Source of the DNA: Sphingobacterium zeae
GTDB lineage: Bacteria > Bacteroidota > Bacteroidia > Sphingobacteriales > Sphingobacteriaceae
Assembly (NCBI RefSeq): GCF_030818895.1
Contig: NZ_JAUTBA010000001.1
Span: 2,542,001 to 2,606,000, forward strand
Length of the DNA: 64,000 bases
Reading direction: 5' to 3'
A model generated the notes under the pieces. The model made no database searches and had not been told where the DNA came from. It saw only the letters and a program-made list of their open reading frames with translations. Shown here in pieces: positions 34,394 through 41,963 of the stretch. The stretch's first letter is position 1, and each line of letters starts with the position of its first letter. The position numbers and the translations under genes are program-made.

Positions 34394-34681
34394 CTAAGTG
34401 CCATAAGGCAGGTAATCAATATTGTTTGATCGGTACAGTTCTTCAAGTTCATCGACCGATATCGTCTTCATTTCTTCAGATCCGTCCTGGACAAATCCTA
34501 CTGCTGTCTGAGGTTCATTACTTGCGTTAAAGAGGATCAGCCCCTCATCGATACAGATCTCATTGCACTGTCCCTCTACCGCGTTCCCGAATACAATTTT
34601 TCTAATTGTGAACCTTCGTTTTTTGTAGTCAATGAACCGGCAACCAAGGGGCCACCGGATTGATTTTTTGCTCAGTGTCAT
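34394..34681 (-). CDS. Phage hypothetical protein
   Basis: A 95-residue protein with a basic beta-rich first half (SIRWPLGCRFIDYKKRRF) and acidic second half (SVDELEELYRSNNIDYLP). It overlaps the preceding gene stop by 4 nt (ATGA-type). No domain recognised; probably an early-gene accessory. Confidence 0.5.
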   Translation of the reverse strand: MTLSKKSIRWPLGCRFIDYKKRRFTIRKIVFGNAVEGQCNEICIDEGLILFNASNEPQTAVGFVQDGSEEMKTISVDELEELYRSNNIDYLPYGT

Positions 34682-34908
34682 GGCTCATCCAGTTGTCTGA
34701 CAGAAATTGACCTGACCCGGATATCGACTTTAAATATTTGAAGTGGCCAATTATTTTCCCTGATCAGCCTTTCGGCTTCCTGCCGTAATTGATCAAGGCC
34801 ACCAATAGCCCGGAACTCCAATCCACCTTCGTAATTCCGAGGTTCAAATGATCCCTGTATCTTTTCTGCAAATTGCTGCAGCGTATTTTTTTCGGTTGTA
34901 CTTTCCAT
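34678..34908 (-). CDS. Phage hypothetical protein
   Basis: A 76-residue mixed alpha/beta protein, starting MESTTEKNTLQQFAEKI, 12 bp after the primase-helicase gene and overlapping the next gene by 4 nt. No recognised motif or membrane segment. Confidence 0.5.
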   Translation of the reverse strand: MESTTEKNTLQQFAEKIQGSFEPRNYEGGLEFRAIGGLDQLRQEAERLIRENNWPLQIFKVDIRVRSISVRQLDEP

Positions 34909-34920
34909 TTTTGTTATTTA

Positions 34921-37911
34921 TTAAAAGGGTAATGTTTTCTTTTCGTCAGGTTGTGGCACTTCAATGTTTTCAATCGCATCCTCCGTCGGATCAAAAACTT
35001 CCATATTGATTTCAGTATCCTTCGTACGGAGATAGATCATCGATTGTGTTTTCATCTTCTTACGATTGGTTTTCTGCCAGCATTTATCCCGGTTATCATA
35101 TTTTATCTCATACCAGTTTTTGGTCAATCGTCCCTCAGAATTCAATAGCTCTTTAGGGTTGCATTCCAGGTGCTTAAGCTGCGCATACATCTTGATCTTT
35201 TGGTTAAATCCATTTGGCGTTAGCGCTTTTACATTTGCCTCAGCTTTATAATCTTCGATGGCATAGGTTGTCGGCACGTGGATATCCAATCGCCCGGACT
35301 CTTTGCTGAAAAATACTTCAGCCCATGCCAGGAAGTTGAAGCCCATGTTATTCGTTAAAGCCCGATCCATGATATTTTCCATCGGAGCTTCAATCATCTT
35401 TGGCTGTGAAAGGTAGAACTGACAGCACTGAGCCATAAAGTTTAATGAGTCATTCCATTCCTTTTCGTTGTACTGGGTAAATAGCTCTTTGCCGAAATCA
35501 TCTCTTGGGATACGCGCCTCATTGAACATGCCCATTTTATTGTCATGGTACCAATTCGACATACCTAAAAAGAGGATCCGCCGCATACTGGAGGGACCGA
35601 GATCATCCGGAGCAAAGTTTGTCGTAAGTCCCATTTTTGGCGACAGGTGATAGGGAATAGATGTCCTGGTCTTACCCTTTGGATTGACAGTAATATCACC
35701 GGTGGTCATACTAAAGGTTCTTTCCATTGGGAAATTGCGTGAGGCATCATCGATATAAATAATATCTGTATTTGTTGTGACCTGTTCGAACACGTGGTTA
35801 TCGTTAAAAAGGTTGTCATTCTTTCCATCCAGTTGCAGCACATTGCGGATCTGGCGAAGACCAAGGAAGAAAAGAGATTTACCGGTACCCCCGTGCGAGC
35901 CGCTATCTTTATTCGGCGTATCATCCATGGGCATAACAATCCACGGGCGGGACATTGCTTTGTACCTGTGCATCATGTAGCCGAATGCAAACATTTTATT
36001 TAGACAGTGCTGTTCTTGTTCCTGGCATTCTTCGTCGGTCAGGTTTGGCCCCGAAATATTAAATTTGTTTTCCGCTCGATAAGCGTCCCGTTCCTCATTG
36101 CTAAGATCTTCCAGATTATCTTCAAATTCTTTTCTCCAATGTACACGTGATGTTTGGATCAGGATCCGGAAAAACATACAGTCCTGATTCAAAACCTTAA
36201 GCCTAAGCCTGCCATTTTCATCGGTGTAAGATTCGAACATAGGATCCAACTTTTTAACAGACTTATCAATGATCCGGGACTCCCATACCATCTTATTGAC
36301 TTTCTCATTTTTGATCTCTTCGATAGATTCAGCCGTGATCTTCCAGGTGATATTTTTAAAAAACATGTATTGTGCATGCTCTTCGTAATCTCTAAAATCA
36401 GGATCTAGAATTGGCAGTGAGTCGAAGCTAGCAGCTGAAAGCATTGGAGACCGGTGGACAACGTTCAGCAGCTCTTCGGGCATAAAGCGTGTCCGGAGGA
36501 AATTCAACAGAAATGCCTTAATATCTTCCGGCTTCACTTGACGTACTAGGTTGTTATCTATCTGGATAAACTCCATGGTCTCGTCATTAACTTTACGACG
36601 GCCGAATCCGGATTTCTTCAGGAAGTTTAGGACACGCTCTGTCGAAAGCTTATATTCATAAAGCTTTTTGCCGTAGCGGATCTTCTCTTTTCCGGATCTA
36701 TCCAAAGCTATGTGGGCATCCCAAAACCGGAGCATCAGTGCTACTTTAACCAGGTTCTTAAAATCCTGACCGCGGTAGAACTTTAAGAAATCGCGAACAT
36801 CTTTACACGGGCGACCATACTGATCCCGACGTGATTTTAATGATTCAGGAAGTTCAATAGTCCGGATGTTGAGGTACGACTCATGGCTATCAGTAAGACA
36901 TAACCTAAGATTCTGAAGCTGTCCGGTAGCATCTAGATCGGGGCAGGTAAAGATGTTGTCCGCCATTCTGTTGAGCTCAAATAAGTGATCCTTTGTCAGC
37001 TTAAAATATTCGCTGGATGGATAAATTACCTGATATCCCAGAGCTGCCAGATTCAATGCATCGGAACCGCCGGTACAAAAGATTATTTCGGGTAATTTCG
37101 GATCAGGGTTCTCTTCTGTTTCCTGATCATCGAACCACTCTTCATAAGCCCGCTGTACCTGATTTAATCCATGCAAAAACTGCGGGTCGAAATCACCATG
37201 ATAAAAAAACCGTCTGCTCTTATCTTTTGACTTAGGCTGATAAACCTTGCTGAATGTTTTATCATCTTTACGAACCTCCTCAATTCTGAATATGGGATAG
37301 AACTCCGTAGCAGTAAACGTGATCGCTTTACGCTTTTTGATGATCGTATAAGATTCAAGGCAATGCCAGTGCTGGCTGATCAGCAGTTTTCTCAAATGGG
37401 AGAGAGCCGCTTCCTTTTTTTCTTCCGGAGTCTTTTTGTCTTTATAGGTTGTGTACTCCAGGTATGTAAAAACCTTTTCGCTAAAAATAATGCGAAGGTG
37501 ATTTTCCGAAACTTCCTGGCATGGGTTAAATATCCATGTACCATCGGCCTGATCCGGGGCAGCATCGGTCGTGCTTACCTCAGGTTCATACATCGACTTT
37601 ATTTCCTCTGAAGAACCGATGCCGTGGCGCTCAGCTATAATTCTGATTGCCTCACCGTACTCTACCTTTTCTTTGTCCTGGACAAGAGCGATACCGTTCA
37701 TCCATCTACCACCGTCACCAAAATCTGCAACGACATAATTGCCATCGCTCATTTTCTTGATCGACGAGGAAGGTGTTTCTTCTTCGTGCAATTTGAATTT
37801 CTTCTTAGTCCGCAAGCATTCGTCGATCTCCGGAACATAATACCGGATGATATCGAGTCCGCCTTCGGTTTTTTGGAAGATATCCTCTTTGGTGATTTTG
37901 TAGTTCTTCAT
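34921..37911 (-). CDS. Phage primase/SF3 helicase fusion
   Basis: A 996-residue replication protein. Residues ~1-110 resemble the DnaG N-terminal zinc-domain fold but without its Cys cluster. A Toprim-like segment follows (~270-350: FCTGGSDALNLAALG, then CPDLDATG with DxD); the usual first Glu is not evident. The C-terminal SF3-type helicase has Walker A HGGTGKS near residue 670 and Walker B DIIYIDDA near 718. It would prime and unwind phage DNA. Loss of the zinc and Glu residues suggests altered primase chemistry. Confidence 0.82.
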   Translation of the reverse strand: MKNYKITKEDIFQKTEGGLDIIRYYVPEIDECLRTKKKFKLHEEETPSSSIKKMSDGNYVVADFGDGGRWMNGIALVQDKEKVEYGEAIRIIAERHGIGSSEEIKSMYEPEVSTTDAAPDQADGTWIFNPCQEVSENHLRIIFSEKVFTYLEYTTYKDKKTPEEKKEAALSHLRKLLISQHWHCLESYTIIKKRKAITFTATEFYPIFRIEEVRKDDKTFSKVYQPKSKDKSRRFFYHGDFDPQFLHGLNQVQRAYEEWFDDQETEENPDPKLPEIIFCTGGSDALNLAALGYQVIYPSSEYFKLTKDHLFELNRMADNIFTCPDLDATGQLQNLRLCLTDSHESYLNIRTIELPESLKSRRDQYGRPCKDVRDFLKFYRGQDFKNLVKVALMLRFWDAHIALDRSGKEKIRYGKKLYEYKLSTERVLNFLKKSGFGRRKVNDETMEFIQIDNNLVRQVKPEDIKAFLLNFLRTRFMPEELLNVVHRSPMLSAASFDSLPILDPDFRDYEEHAQYMFFKNITWKITAESIEEIKNEKVNKMVWESRIIDKSVKKLDPMFESYTDENGRLRLKVLNQDCMFFRILIQTSRVHWRKEFEDNLEDLSNEERDAYRAENKFNISGPNLTDEECQEQEQHCLNKMFAFGYMMHRYKAMSRPWIVMPMDDTPNKDSGSHGGTGKSLFFLGLRQIRNVLQLDGKNDNLFNDNHVFEQVTTNTDIIYIDDASRNFPMERTFSMTTGDITVNPKGKTRTSIPYHLSPKMGLTTNFAPDDLGPSSMRRILFLGMSNWYHDNKMGMFNEARIPRDDFGKELFTQYNEKEWNDSLNFMAQCCQFYLSQPKMIEAPMENIMDRALTNNMGFNFLAWAEVFFSKESGRLDIHVPTTYAIEDYKAEANVKALTPNGFNQKIKMYAQLKHLECNPKELLNSEGRLTKNWYEIKYDNRDKCWQKTNRKKMKTQSMIYLRTKDTEINMEVFDPTEDAIENIEVPQPDEKKTLPF

Positions 37912-38094
37912 TTAGTCTTGGTCTTCGGATTGTATCTGATCTTTACGGTATAGTATTAGGCATAGGATGACGAGTATAAGGCCGCATCCTGCGATGAACA
38001 TGATCAAAATGATATTGCTCATATATGATATTTGCACCTGCTGCGCATCGATCTGCTGTTGCTGCATTTCGATCACTGTTGATAGATTATTCAT
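37912..38094 (-). CDS. Small single-pass membrane protein
   Basis: A 60-residue protein: Gln-rich helix (QQQQIDAQQVQ), one transmembrane helix (~27-48) and a charged tail. It abuts the primase-helicase gene with no gap. Similar small membrane proteins in early regions sometimes act in superinfection exclusion; that is only a guess. Confidence 0.5.
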   Translation of the reverse strand: MNNLSTVIEMQQQQIDAQQVQISYMSNIILIMFIAGCGLILVILCLILYRKDQIQSEDQD

Positions 38095-38106
38095 GGTGAT
38101 AGGTTT

Positions 38107-38541
38107 TTAAAAGTGAGTGTTAATGATTCGTGGTTTATTCAGATTCGGCCGTACATTTGCCTCGCTTTTTAGGATCAGGTCAAAATCAAAATCAACAACA
38201 ACTCTTTTGAAATTGCTATCTCTAGCAACTTGTATATTGATAGATTCAGGTTTTGATTCTAATTCTTCCTTAATAGCTTCGGTGACACAACCTACTACCT
38301 GATCAGTAACTACTTTAGGCATAGTGCTTCGGCCTTGAGATAGCTCAGCTGAAGATATAAGGGTAAGAGATTTACTATTGAGATCAGAATAAGGAACCAT
38401 CAATCTACCCTGGATATTTCTCTTAGATTCTTTACAGGCAAATTGAGTGTGCTTTCTCTGATTACCTTTTCGGAATATCATAATAATGGCAGTTAATGCT
38501 ACGTTAAGTGCCATTGATGCGATGATAAGTAGTGTGGCCAT
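38107..38541 (-). CDS. Membrane-anchored phage protein
   Basis: A 144-residue protein with an N-terminal transmembrane helix (~2-22) and a soluble domain with strands at the end (RVVVDFDFDLIL). It lies 12 bp before the 60-aa membrane protein and 2 bp after the DUF4406 gene. No family recognised. Confidence 0.5.
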   Translation of the reverse strand: MATLLIIASMALNVALTAIIMIFRKGNQRKHTQFACKESKRNIQGRLMVPYSDLNSKSLTLISSAELSQGRSTMPKVVTDQVVGCVTEAIKEELESKPESINIQVARDSNFKRVVVDFDFDLILKSEANVRPNLNKPRIINTHF

Positions 38542-38543
38542 CT

Positions 38544-38882
38544 TTACAGTTCGTTTGAATATTTCAACTTCAGATCATCAATTGACTCGAAAATGCCGAG
38601 CTTAAAAAGGACTGCTGCATCGCGTTCTACTTGCGCCCCATTGGAGTAAGCCCATCCATCCAGAAGCAGGATGTCGGTACACTCTGTCAATACTTGAAAG
38701 CCCTTTTTGTAGAACTTTGGATCAGACGGATCTGAGGATTTAATCCCGATACAAAACTCATGTGGATTGCGAACATCAAAACCTAAAGCGTTGAGCTCTT
38801 CTTGTGCAGCATAAAATGCTTGTCTATTTAAATCAGGCTGACCACTTACTGGCCCTGCGATATATACGATTGGTGTTTCCAT
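38544..38882 (-). CDS. DUF4406 protein, nucleoside 2-deoxyribosyltransferase-like
   Basis: A 112-residue protein that begins IVYIAGPVSG, followed by an N-terminal Rossmann-like half, then LLLDGWAYSNGAQVERDAA, the hallmark of the DUF4406/nucleoside deoxyribosyltransferase family with a catalytic Glu in QVERDAA. Phage members are thought to act on nucleotides or sense them; the actual substrate is not known. Confidence 0.82.
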   Translation of the reverse strand: METPIVYIAGPVSGQPDLNRQAFYAAQEELNALGFDVRNPHEFCIGIKSSDPSDPKFYKKGFQVLTECTDILLLDGWAYSNGAQVERDAAVLFKLGIFESIDDLKLKYSNEL

Positions 38883-38971
38883 TGTTGTAATTTTTTTTAG
38901 TCAATAGTTCAGAACCCTCCCGGCTAAATGGGAGGAATAGAGGCGAAAAGAACGAGGTACTTTAGCCTGCC

Positions 38972-39427
38972 TTACCTTGACACGGGTTTCCTATGAAATG
39001 GGATTTGATAATACTGGGTAGATGCTTCCGCACACCAGCGAATAATTGGATAAATGGTTCCTATAAAATATTCATAACAGGTCGATTGCTTGGACGGCTG
39101 AAGGAAAAACAATGCATTCTGCTTATCCGTTACCGCTTTGACAAACTTGGGCAACCGGCATTCGTGATTAGCCTTGAGCATTGCTCGGATCATCTGTATG
39201 GTGAACACTTCTTTTTTACCATAGCATTTCCGAATGATGAAAGCTTTCTCCCGTTGGTTGACAAATTTTGTCAACTTGTCCTGCATGTATTTCAAAGTTT
39301 GAATCTGCAGAACAGTTTGGACTGATAACGCGGGTACATTTGTCAATCTTTTTGATGGCATCCTTAAGTGACTTGGATACTGTACGACCAGGATCTGATC
39401 CTTTTCGTAGTAGATATGAGACAACAT
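38972..39427 (-). CDS. Phage hypothetical protein, early region
   Basis: A 151-residue basic protein with helical segments (IQTLKYMQDKLTKFVNQRE) and several Cys residues but no zinc-binding spacing. It follows the first early gene by 11 bp. No function recognised. Confidence 0.5.
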   Translation of the reverse strand: MLSHIYYEKDQILVVQYPSHLRMPSKRLTNVPALSVQTVLQIQTLKYMQDKLTKFVNQREKAFIIRKCYGKKEVFTIQMIRAMLKANHECRLPKFVKAVTDKQNALFFLQPSKQSTCYEYFIGTIYPIIRWCAEASTQYYQIPFHRKPVSR

Positions 39428-39438
39428 CGCAAAAAAAA

Positions 39439-39693
39439 TTAATTATTTTTTGGGTTGAATTCTAGATCTAAATTTTCCTTTAGAACTGCGCGAATCTCTG
39501 CAATGATAATAGGATTATATTCACGTTTAAGCTTGGAAACTTCTTTAGTTATCAGAAGCTTAGTGTAATTGTGTCCCTGCTTTTTTAAACGTTCAAATAC
39601 CACAGACTTGATACTGGCATTGCAATTTTTGTACAAGAATAGCACCTCTTCGGGCTCTAATTTGATTTGTGATTGTGTTGTTTTATTTGACAT
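39439..39693 (-). CDS. First leftward early gene, small regulator candidate
   Basis: An 84-residue, helical, Lys-rich protein (SKLKREYNPIIIAEIRAVLK). It is the promoter-proximal gene of the leftward early operon and its start lies 3 bp from the -33 element of the opposing repressor promoter. Its position matches Cro-like or antirepressor genes; sequence alone does not show an HTH. Confidence 0.5.
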   Translation of the reverse strand: MSNKTTQSQIKLEPEEVLFLYKNCNASIKSVVFERLKKQGHNYTKLLITKEVSKLKREYNPIIIAEIRAVLKENLDLEFNPKNN

Positions 39694-39716
39694 TGATAAA
39701 TTTTATTATACCTTTG
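39686..39716 (+). promoter_or_regulatory. Rightward promoter toward the repressor gene
   Basis: TTTG at 39686-39689 and TACCTTTG at 39709-39716 with a 19-bp spacer, a full match to the Bacteroidota -33/-7 consensus. It reads rightward to the HTH repressor at 39890 through a ~170-nt leader and overlaps the start of the leftward early gene. Confidence 0.65.
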
Positions 39717-39754
39717 TCATACTTTTTAAGTGGTACATAAAATGTATGACAAAG
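39712..39754. promoter_or_regulatory. Operator-like inverted repeat in the lysogeny switch
   Basis: CTTTGTCATAC (39712-39722) and GTATGACAAAG (39744-39754) are exact 11-bp inverted copies 21 bp apart. The left arm covers the -7 element of the rightward promoter, so binding would shut it off. A related half-site with TATGACAAG lies at 39846-39854 in the leftward promoter. Confidence 0.55.
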
Positions 39755-39768
39755 AAAGTGAGTAAATA

Positions 39769-39806
39769 ATAGCGAGAATGAGAGGTCCAATTCTAGTTCT
39801 CGCTAT
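39769..39806. promoter_or_regulatory. Stem-loop between divergent promoters
   Basis: ATAGCGAGAA and TTCTCGCTAT form a perfect 10-bp stem with an 18-nt loop. It lies in the leader of both divergent transcripts. It has no T-tract, so attenuation or protein binding is more likely than termination. Confidence 0.5.
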
Positions 39807-39829
39807 GTATTATAAATTTTATTACACAA

Positions 39830-39861
39830 CAAATGTATCATATATTATGACAAGTGTCAAA
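39830..39861 (-). promoter_or_regulatory. Leftward early promoter
   Basis: On the minus strand: TTTG (complement of CAAA at 39858-39861), a 20-bp spacer, then TACATTTG (39837-39830). This matches TTTG/TAnnTTTG and would drive the early operon starting with the gene at 39693. GACAAGTGTC (39849-39858), a near-palindrome sharing the ATGACAA half-site of the other operator, sits between the two boxes. Confidence 0.6.
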
Positions 39862-39889
39862 TAATATATTACATATTTTTATTTTTTTA

Positions 39890-40267
39890 ATGCAAAGCCC
39901 TATAAACGAGAGGATTAATTTTTTAATAAATCATTATACGCAAGGAAATGTATCCTCATTCGCAGAGAAAGTGGGATTGACTAGACAATTGGTTAATCGT
40001 TTATTTCATCCAGATATATCATCAAATAAGTATCCTTCTCCTTCTTTAAACATGTTGACAAGCATTCTTAAAAATTTCCCTGAAGTTGATGCAAATTGGT
40101 TAATGATAGGAGTAGGAGAGCCATTTAAGTTGGTTCCAAGTACATTAGATAATAAATCAAACGTAGGCGATAAAGACTGGAAATCAATGTACTTCGAACT
40201 GCTTGATGAAAAAGATATATTAACTAAAAAATATATGACTCTACTTGAAAAAGTAGCAAACCCTTAA
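39890..40267 (+). CDS. Prophage repressor (HTH, XRE-like)
   Basis: A 125-residue DNA-binding protein. Residues ~1-70 carry a helix-turn-helix (SSFAEKVGLTRQLVNRLF) and the WLMIGVGEPF ending typical of Bacteroidota phage-repressor-type HTH proteins; the C-terminus is a short coiled coil for dimerisation, without a LexA-type protease domain. ATG at 39890 is preferred to GTG at 39854. Divergent to the early operon and next to operator repeats, it fits the lysogeny repressor. Confidence 0.85.
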   Translation: MQSPINERINFLINHYTQGNVSSFAEKVGLTRQLVNRLFHPDISSNKYPSPSLNMLTSILKNFPEVDANWLMIGVGEPFKLVPSTLDNKSNVGDKDWKSMYFELLDEKDILTKKYMTLLEKVANP

Positions 40268-40277
40268 ATTTTTTATT

Positions 40278-40823
40278 ATGAAAAGAATCATATTATTGGC
40301 CTTTATGCTAATTGGCAGTAGGTTATTCGCTCAGGAATGGAAAGTTGTAGAATGGGAGGGGAAGCCTCAATCAGAAATTCGGTCGTCTCTTAAAGCTTGG
40401 GTTGCTGATTATTTTAAAAGCGCTAGGAATGTAATCCAGCTTGACGAAGTGGATCGAATTATAATAAAGGGTAATAATTCAATTAATGAAGTTTCGGAAA
40501 CCAAATATGGATCAATCCCTGTTAATTACACAGTACACTTTACAATTGATTTTCAAATTAAAGATTCGAAGTATAGATATATTATAAAAGATATATCACT
40601 AAAGACCCCGCTAGTTTCTTTTACACCTGAATCTTTAAAATTAGCAAATGATGAAAGTCGCAAAACTGCTTTAAAATATAAAGGGAACTCTAGGCAAGCA
40701 ATGGAATCCGGGGCAGATGCTGTTGATCGGGTATTAGATCAAAGCAATACATTTTTATCAAGCCTTGGTAGAGATATAGAAGCTATTCCTTCAAAGACAA
40801 AATCAGAAACTGAAACTTGGTAA
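40278..40823 (+). CDS. Secreted DUF4468-like protein
   Basis: A 181-residue protein with a signal peptide (MKRIILLAFMLIGSRLFAQE, cleavage after AQ or FA). The mature part has the strand-rich TBP-like pattern of DUF4468, common in Bacteroidota secreted proteins. It lies 10 bp after the repressor and is probably expressed in the lysogen, altering the host envelope. Function unknown. Confidence 0.7.
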   Translation: MKRIILLAFMLIGSRLFAQEWKVVEWEGKPQSEIRSSLKAWVADYFKSARNVIQLDEVDRIIIKGNNSINEVSETKYGSIPVNYTVHFTIDFQIKDSKYRYIIKDISLKTPLVSFTPESLKLANDESRKTALKYKGNSRQAMESGADAVDRVLDQSNTFLSSLGRDIEAIPSKTKSETETW

Positions 40824-40845
40824 AACCATATTTTATTCTAAAAAA

Positions 40846-41226
40846 ATGAAAAAATTATTATTTGTTGCGGCGCTATGTTGCATATCTAAACTAGGAGTGT
40901 CACAGGAAAAAACTCAAGAGCTTAGTAAAACTATTGCTAAAGAGGAATATTGTATGGTATTAGCTAGTTCTAAACTTTTGAGTACTAAAGTTAATATTGC
41001 TGTTGACTTCGGGCAGGAGTGGTCTTTCTGGAAAGATAAAAGATCTTTAAAAGATGACAACGGTAAAAAACTCGAATTTGATAGCGTTATTGATGCTTTA
41101 AATTATATGTCTTCTCAAGGTTGGGAATTTGTTAATGCTTATGCGCTGACTACATCTGGGCAAAATGTCCTGCATTATGTAATGAAAAGAAATCTAACGC
41201 CCCCAGTTGAATCTGAAATTAAGTGA
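40846..41226 (+). CDS. Secreted hypothetical protein
   Basis: A 126-residue protein with a signal peptide (MKKLLFVAALCCISKLGVSQ). It has ALNYMSSQGWEFVNAYALTT near the end, a motif common in Bacteroidota small secreted proteins. Third gene of the lysogeny transcript and the last phage gene before attR. Function unknown. Confidence 0.65.
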   Translation: MKKLLFVAALCCISKLGVSQEKTQELSKTIAKEEYCMVLASSKLLSTKVNIAVDFGQEWSFWKDKRSLKDDNGKKLEFDSVIDALNYMSSQGWEFVNAYALTTSGQNVLHYVMKRNLTPPVESEIK

Positions 41227-41242
41227 TAACTTTTCTAAAATT

Positions 41243-41262
41243 TGTAGACAATCTGTAGACAA
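41243..41262. repeat. Direct repeats TGTAGACAA, possible integrase arm sites
   Basis: TGTAGACAA at 41243-41251 and again at 41254-41262, 11 bp apart, with ACTGTCTATA (41271-41280) as a partial inverted copy. They lie 35-70 bp from the proposed att core, where arm-type integrase or excisionase sites are found in phage att regions. Confidence 0.45.
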
Positions 41263-41297
41263 ACACTGTAACTGTCTATATATCAAGATCAATAGTA

Positions 41298-41313
41298 TTT
41301 CGGCTCCGGGTAC
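41298..41313 (+). other. Probable attR core: 3' end of a tRNA gene
   Basis: TTTCGGCTCCGGGTAC has the form of a tRNA 3' end: T-arm 3' strand (CGGC), 7-base acceptor strand (TCCGGGT), discriminator A. A chromosomal-type terminator follows at once. No 5' tRNA half is present upstream, as expected when an integrase uses a tRNA 3' end and leaves the intact tRNA at the other att site, here beyond the left window edge. Leu is one possible identity; not proven. Confidence 0.5.
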
Positions 41314-41318
41314 GCAAA

Positions 41319-41348
41319 GCCTCTTTATTTTAGTAAAGAGGCTTTTTT
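41319..41348 (+). terminator. Intrinsic terminator after tRNA 3' end
   Basis: GCCTCTTTA and TAAAGAGGC form a 9-bp stem with a 6-nt loop, followed by six T residues. It would end the tRNA transcript in the unoccupied chromosome and now marks the first host sequence after the prophage. Confidence 0.85.
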
Positions 41349-41963
41349 GTTTTAGAGGTTTTTTTTCAATAAATCATCCCGGATCGTACTGAAAGTTTGG
41401 GGATAATCCCAATAAATGATCATGCGAATATGATCCCTTTTTTGTTACAGATCACAAATTCCCTAGCTTTTTTTTCTTTTAATTTTCAGCTACATCTGAA
41501 GGGGATCAAATGGCAACCATTTTAATGGTTACGTCACTGCTTATTCAGTGCTTGTTCAGTGATTGTTCAGTGCTTGCTCAGTGGCCATTGAATAAGCAGT
41601 GACTGATTACTGTCCATATATAAATCAATTAGTGTTTTTTGGTCCCTGTTGGTATTAGGTTGTATTCATTTTATTGTTTATCTTAGTGAATTTTAAATAG
41701 CTCAAAGCTAGCAGGGATTATGGGATCTGGTTTTATTCTCTTCAAGCTAGTTTTTTTTAGTTTTCTGCATCCACATTAGAACAGGTATACGATAGAATCT
41801 CGTCCGAAAGGAATTAAATGCATGCGCTGCGATAAATCAAAATGTCGTTTTGGTAAAAAAGTGACCAAAAAAGAAAAATGCTCAGGCAGTTTTTCGTCTT
41901 TTAGAAATCTTTTTTTTATATGAATTTTGTTGTTTAAATTGGAAATACCAAATGTAAACTTGA
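41349..41963. other. Host intergenic region with repeats
   Basis: About 615 bp with no credible gene. It contains a small palindrome (AACCATT-TT-AATGGTT near 41516) and the 41533-41603 repeat element, then an A/T-rich stretch up to the aspartyl protease gene. No clear promoter was found. Confidence 0.5.
41533..41603. repeat. 11-bp tandem repeats inside a 15-bp inverted repeat
   Basis: TTCAGTGCTTG, TTCAGTGATTG and TTCAGTGCTTG lie head to tail at 41544-41576, with a degenerate fourth unit. The array is enclosed by perfect 15-bp inverted repeats GTCACTGCTTATTCA (41533-41547) and TGAATAAGCAGTGAC (41589-41603). It could be a binding array for a regulator (one turn per unit) or a small dispersed element. 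Confidence 0.75.

Larger units (their letters stand above)
1..41313. mobile_element. Temperate tailed prophage (left end outside window)
   Basis: A continuous phage gene set: integrase, early/replication genes, DGR, protease, capsid, terminase, portal, tape measure, tail-tip genes, endolysin-type peptidase, divergent repressor region and a probable attR at 41.3 kb. No sheath, tube-lysozyme or transposase gene is seen, so a siphovirus-like particle integrating by tyrosine recombination is inferred. All recognised structural genes are open and full length, so the element may be functional. The left att site and integrase 5' end lie before base 1. The right boundary is placed at a tRNA-like 3' end; host genes follow. 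Confidence 0.93.

Noticed and set aside
41230-41313. Complete tRNA gene
   Set aside because: Only the 3' acceptor end is seen; no D-arm or anticodon arm upstream.
41533-41603. Rho-independent terminator
   Set aside because: Loop of ~41 nt and no T-tract after the arm.
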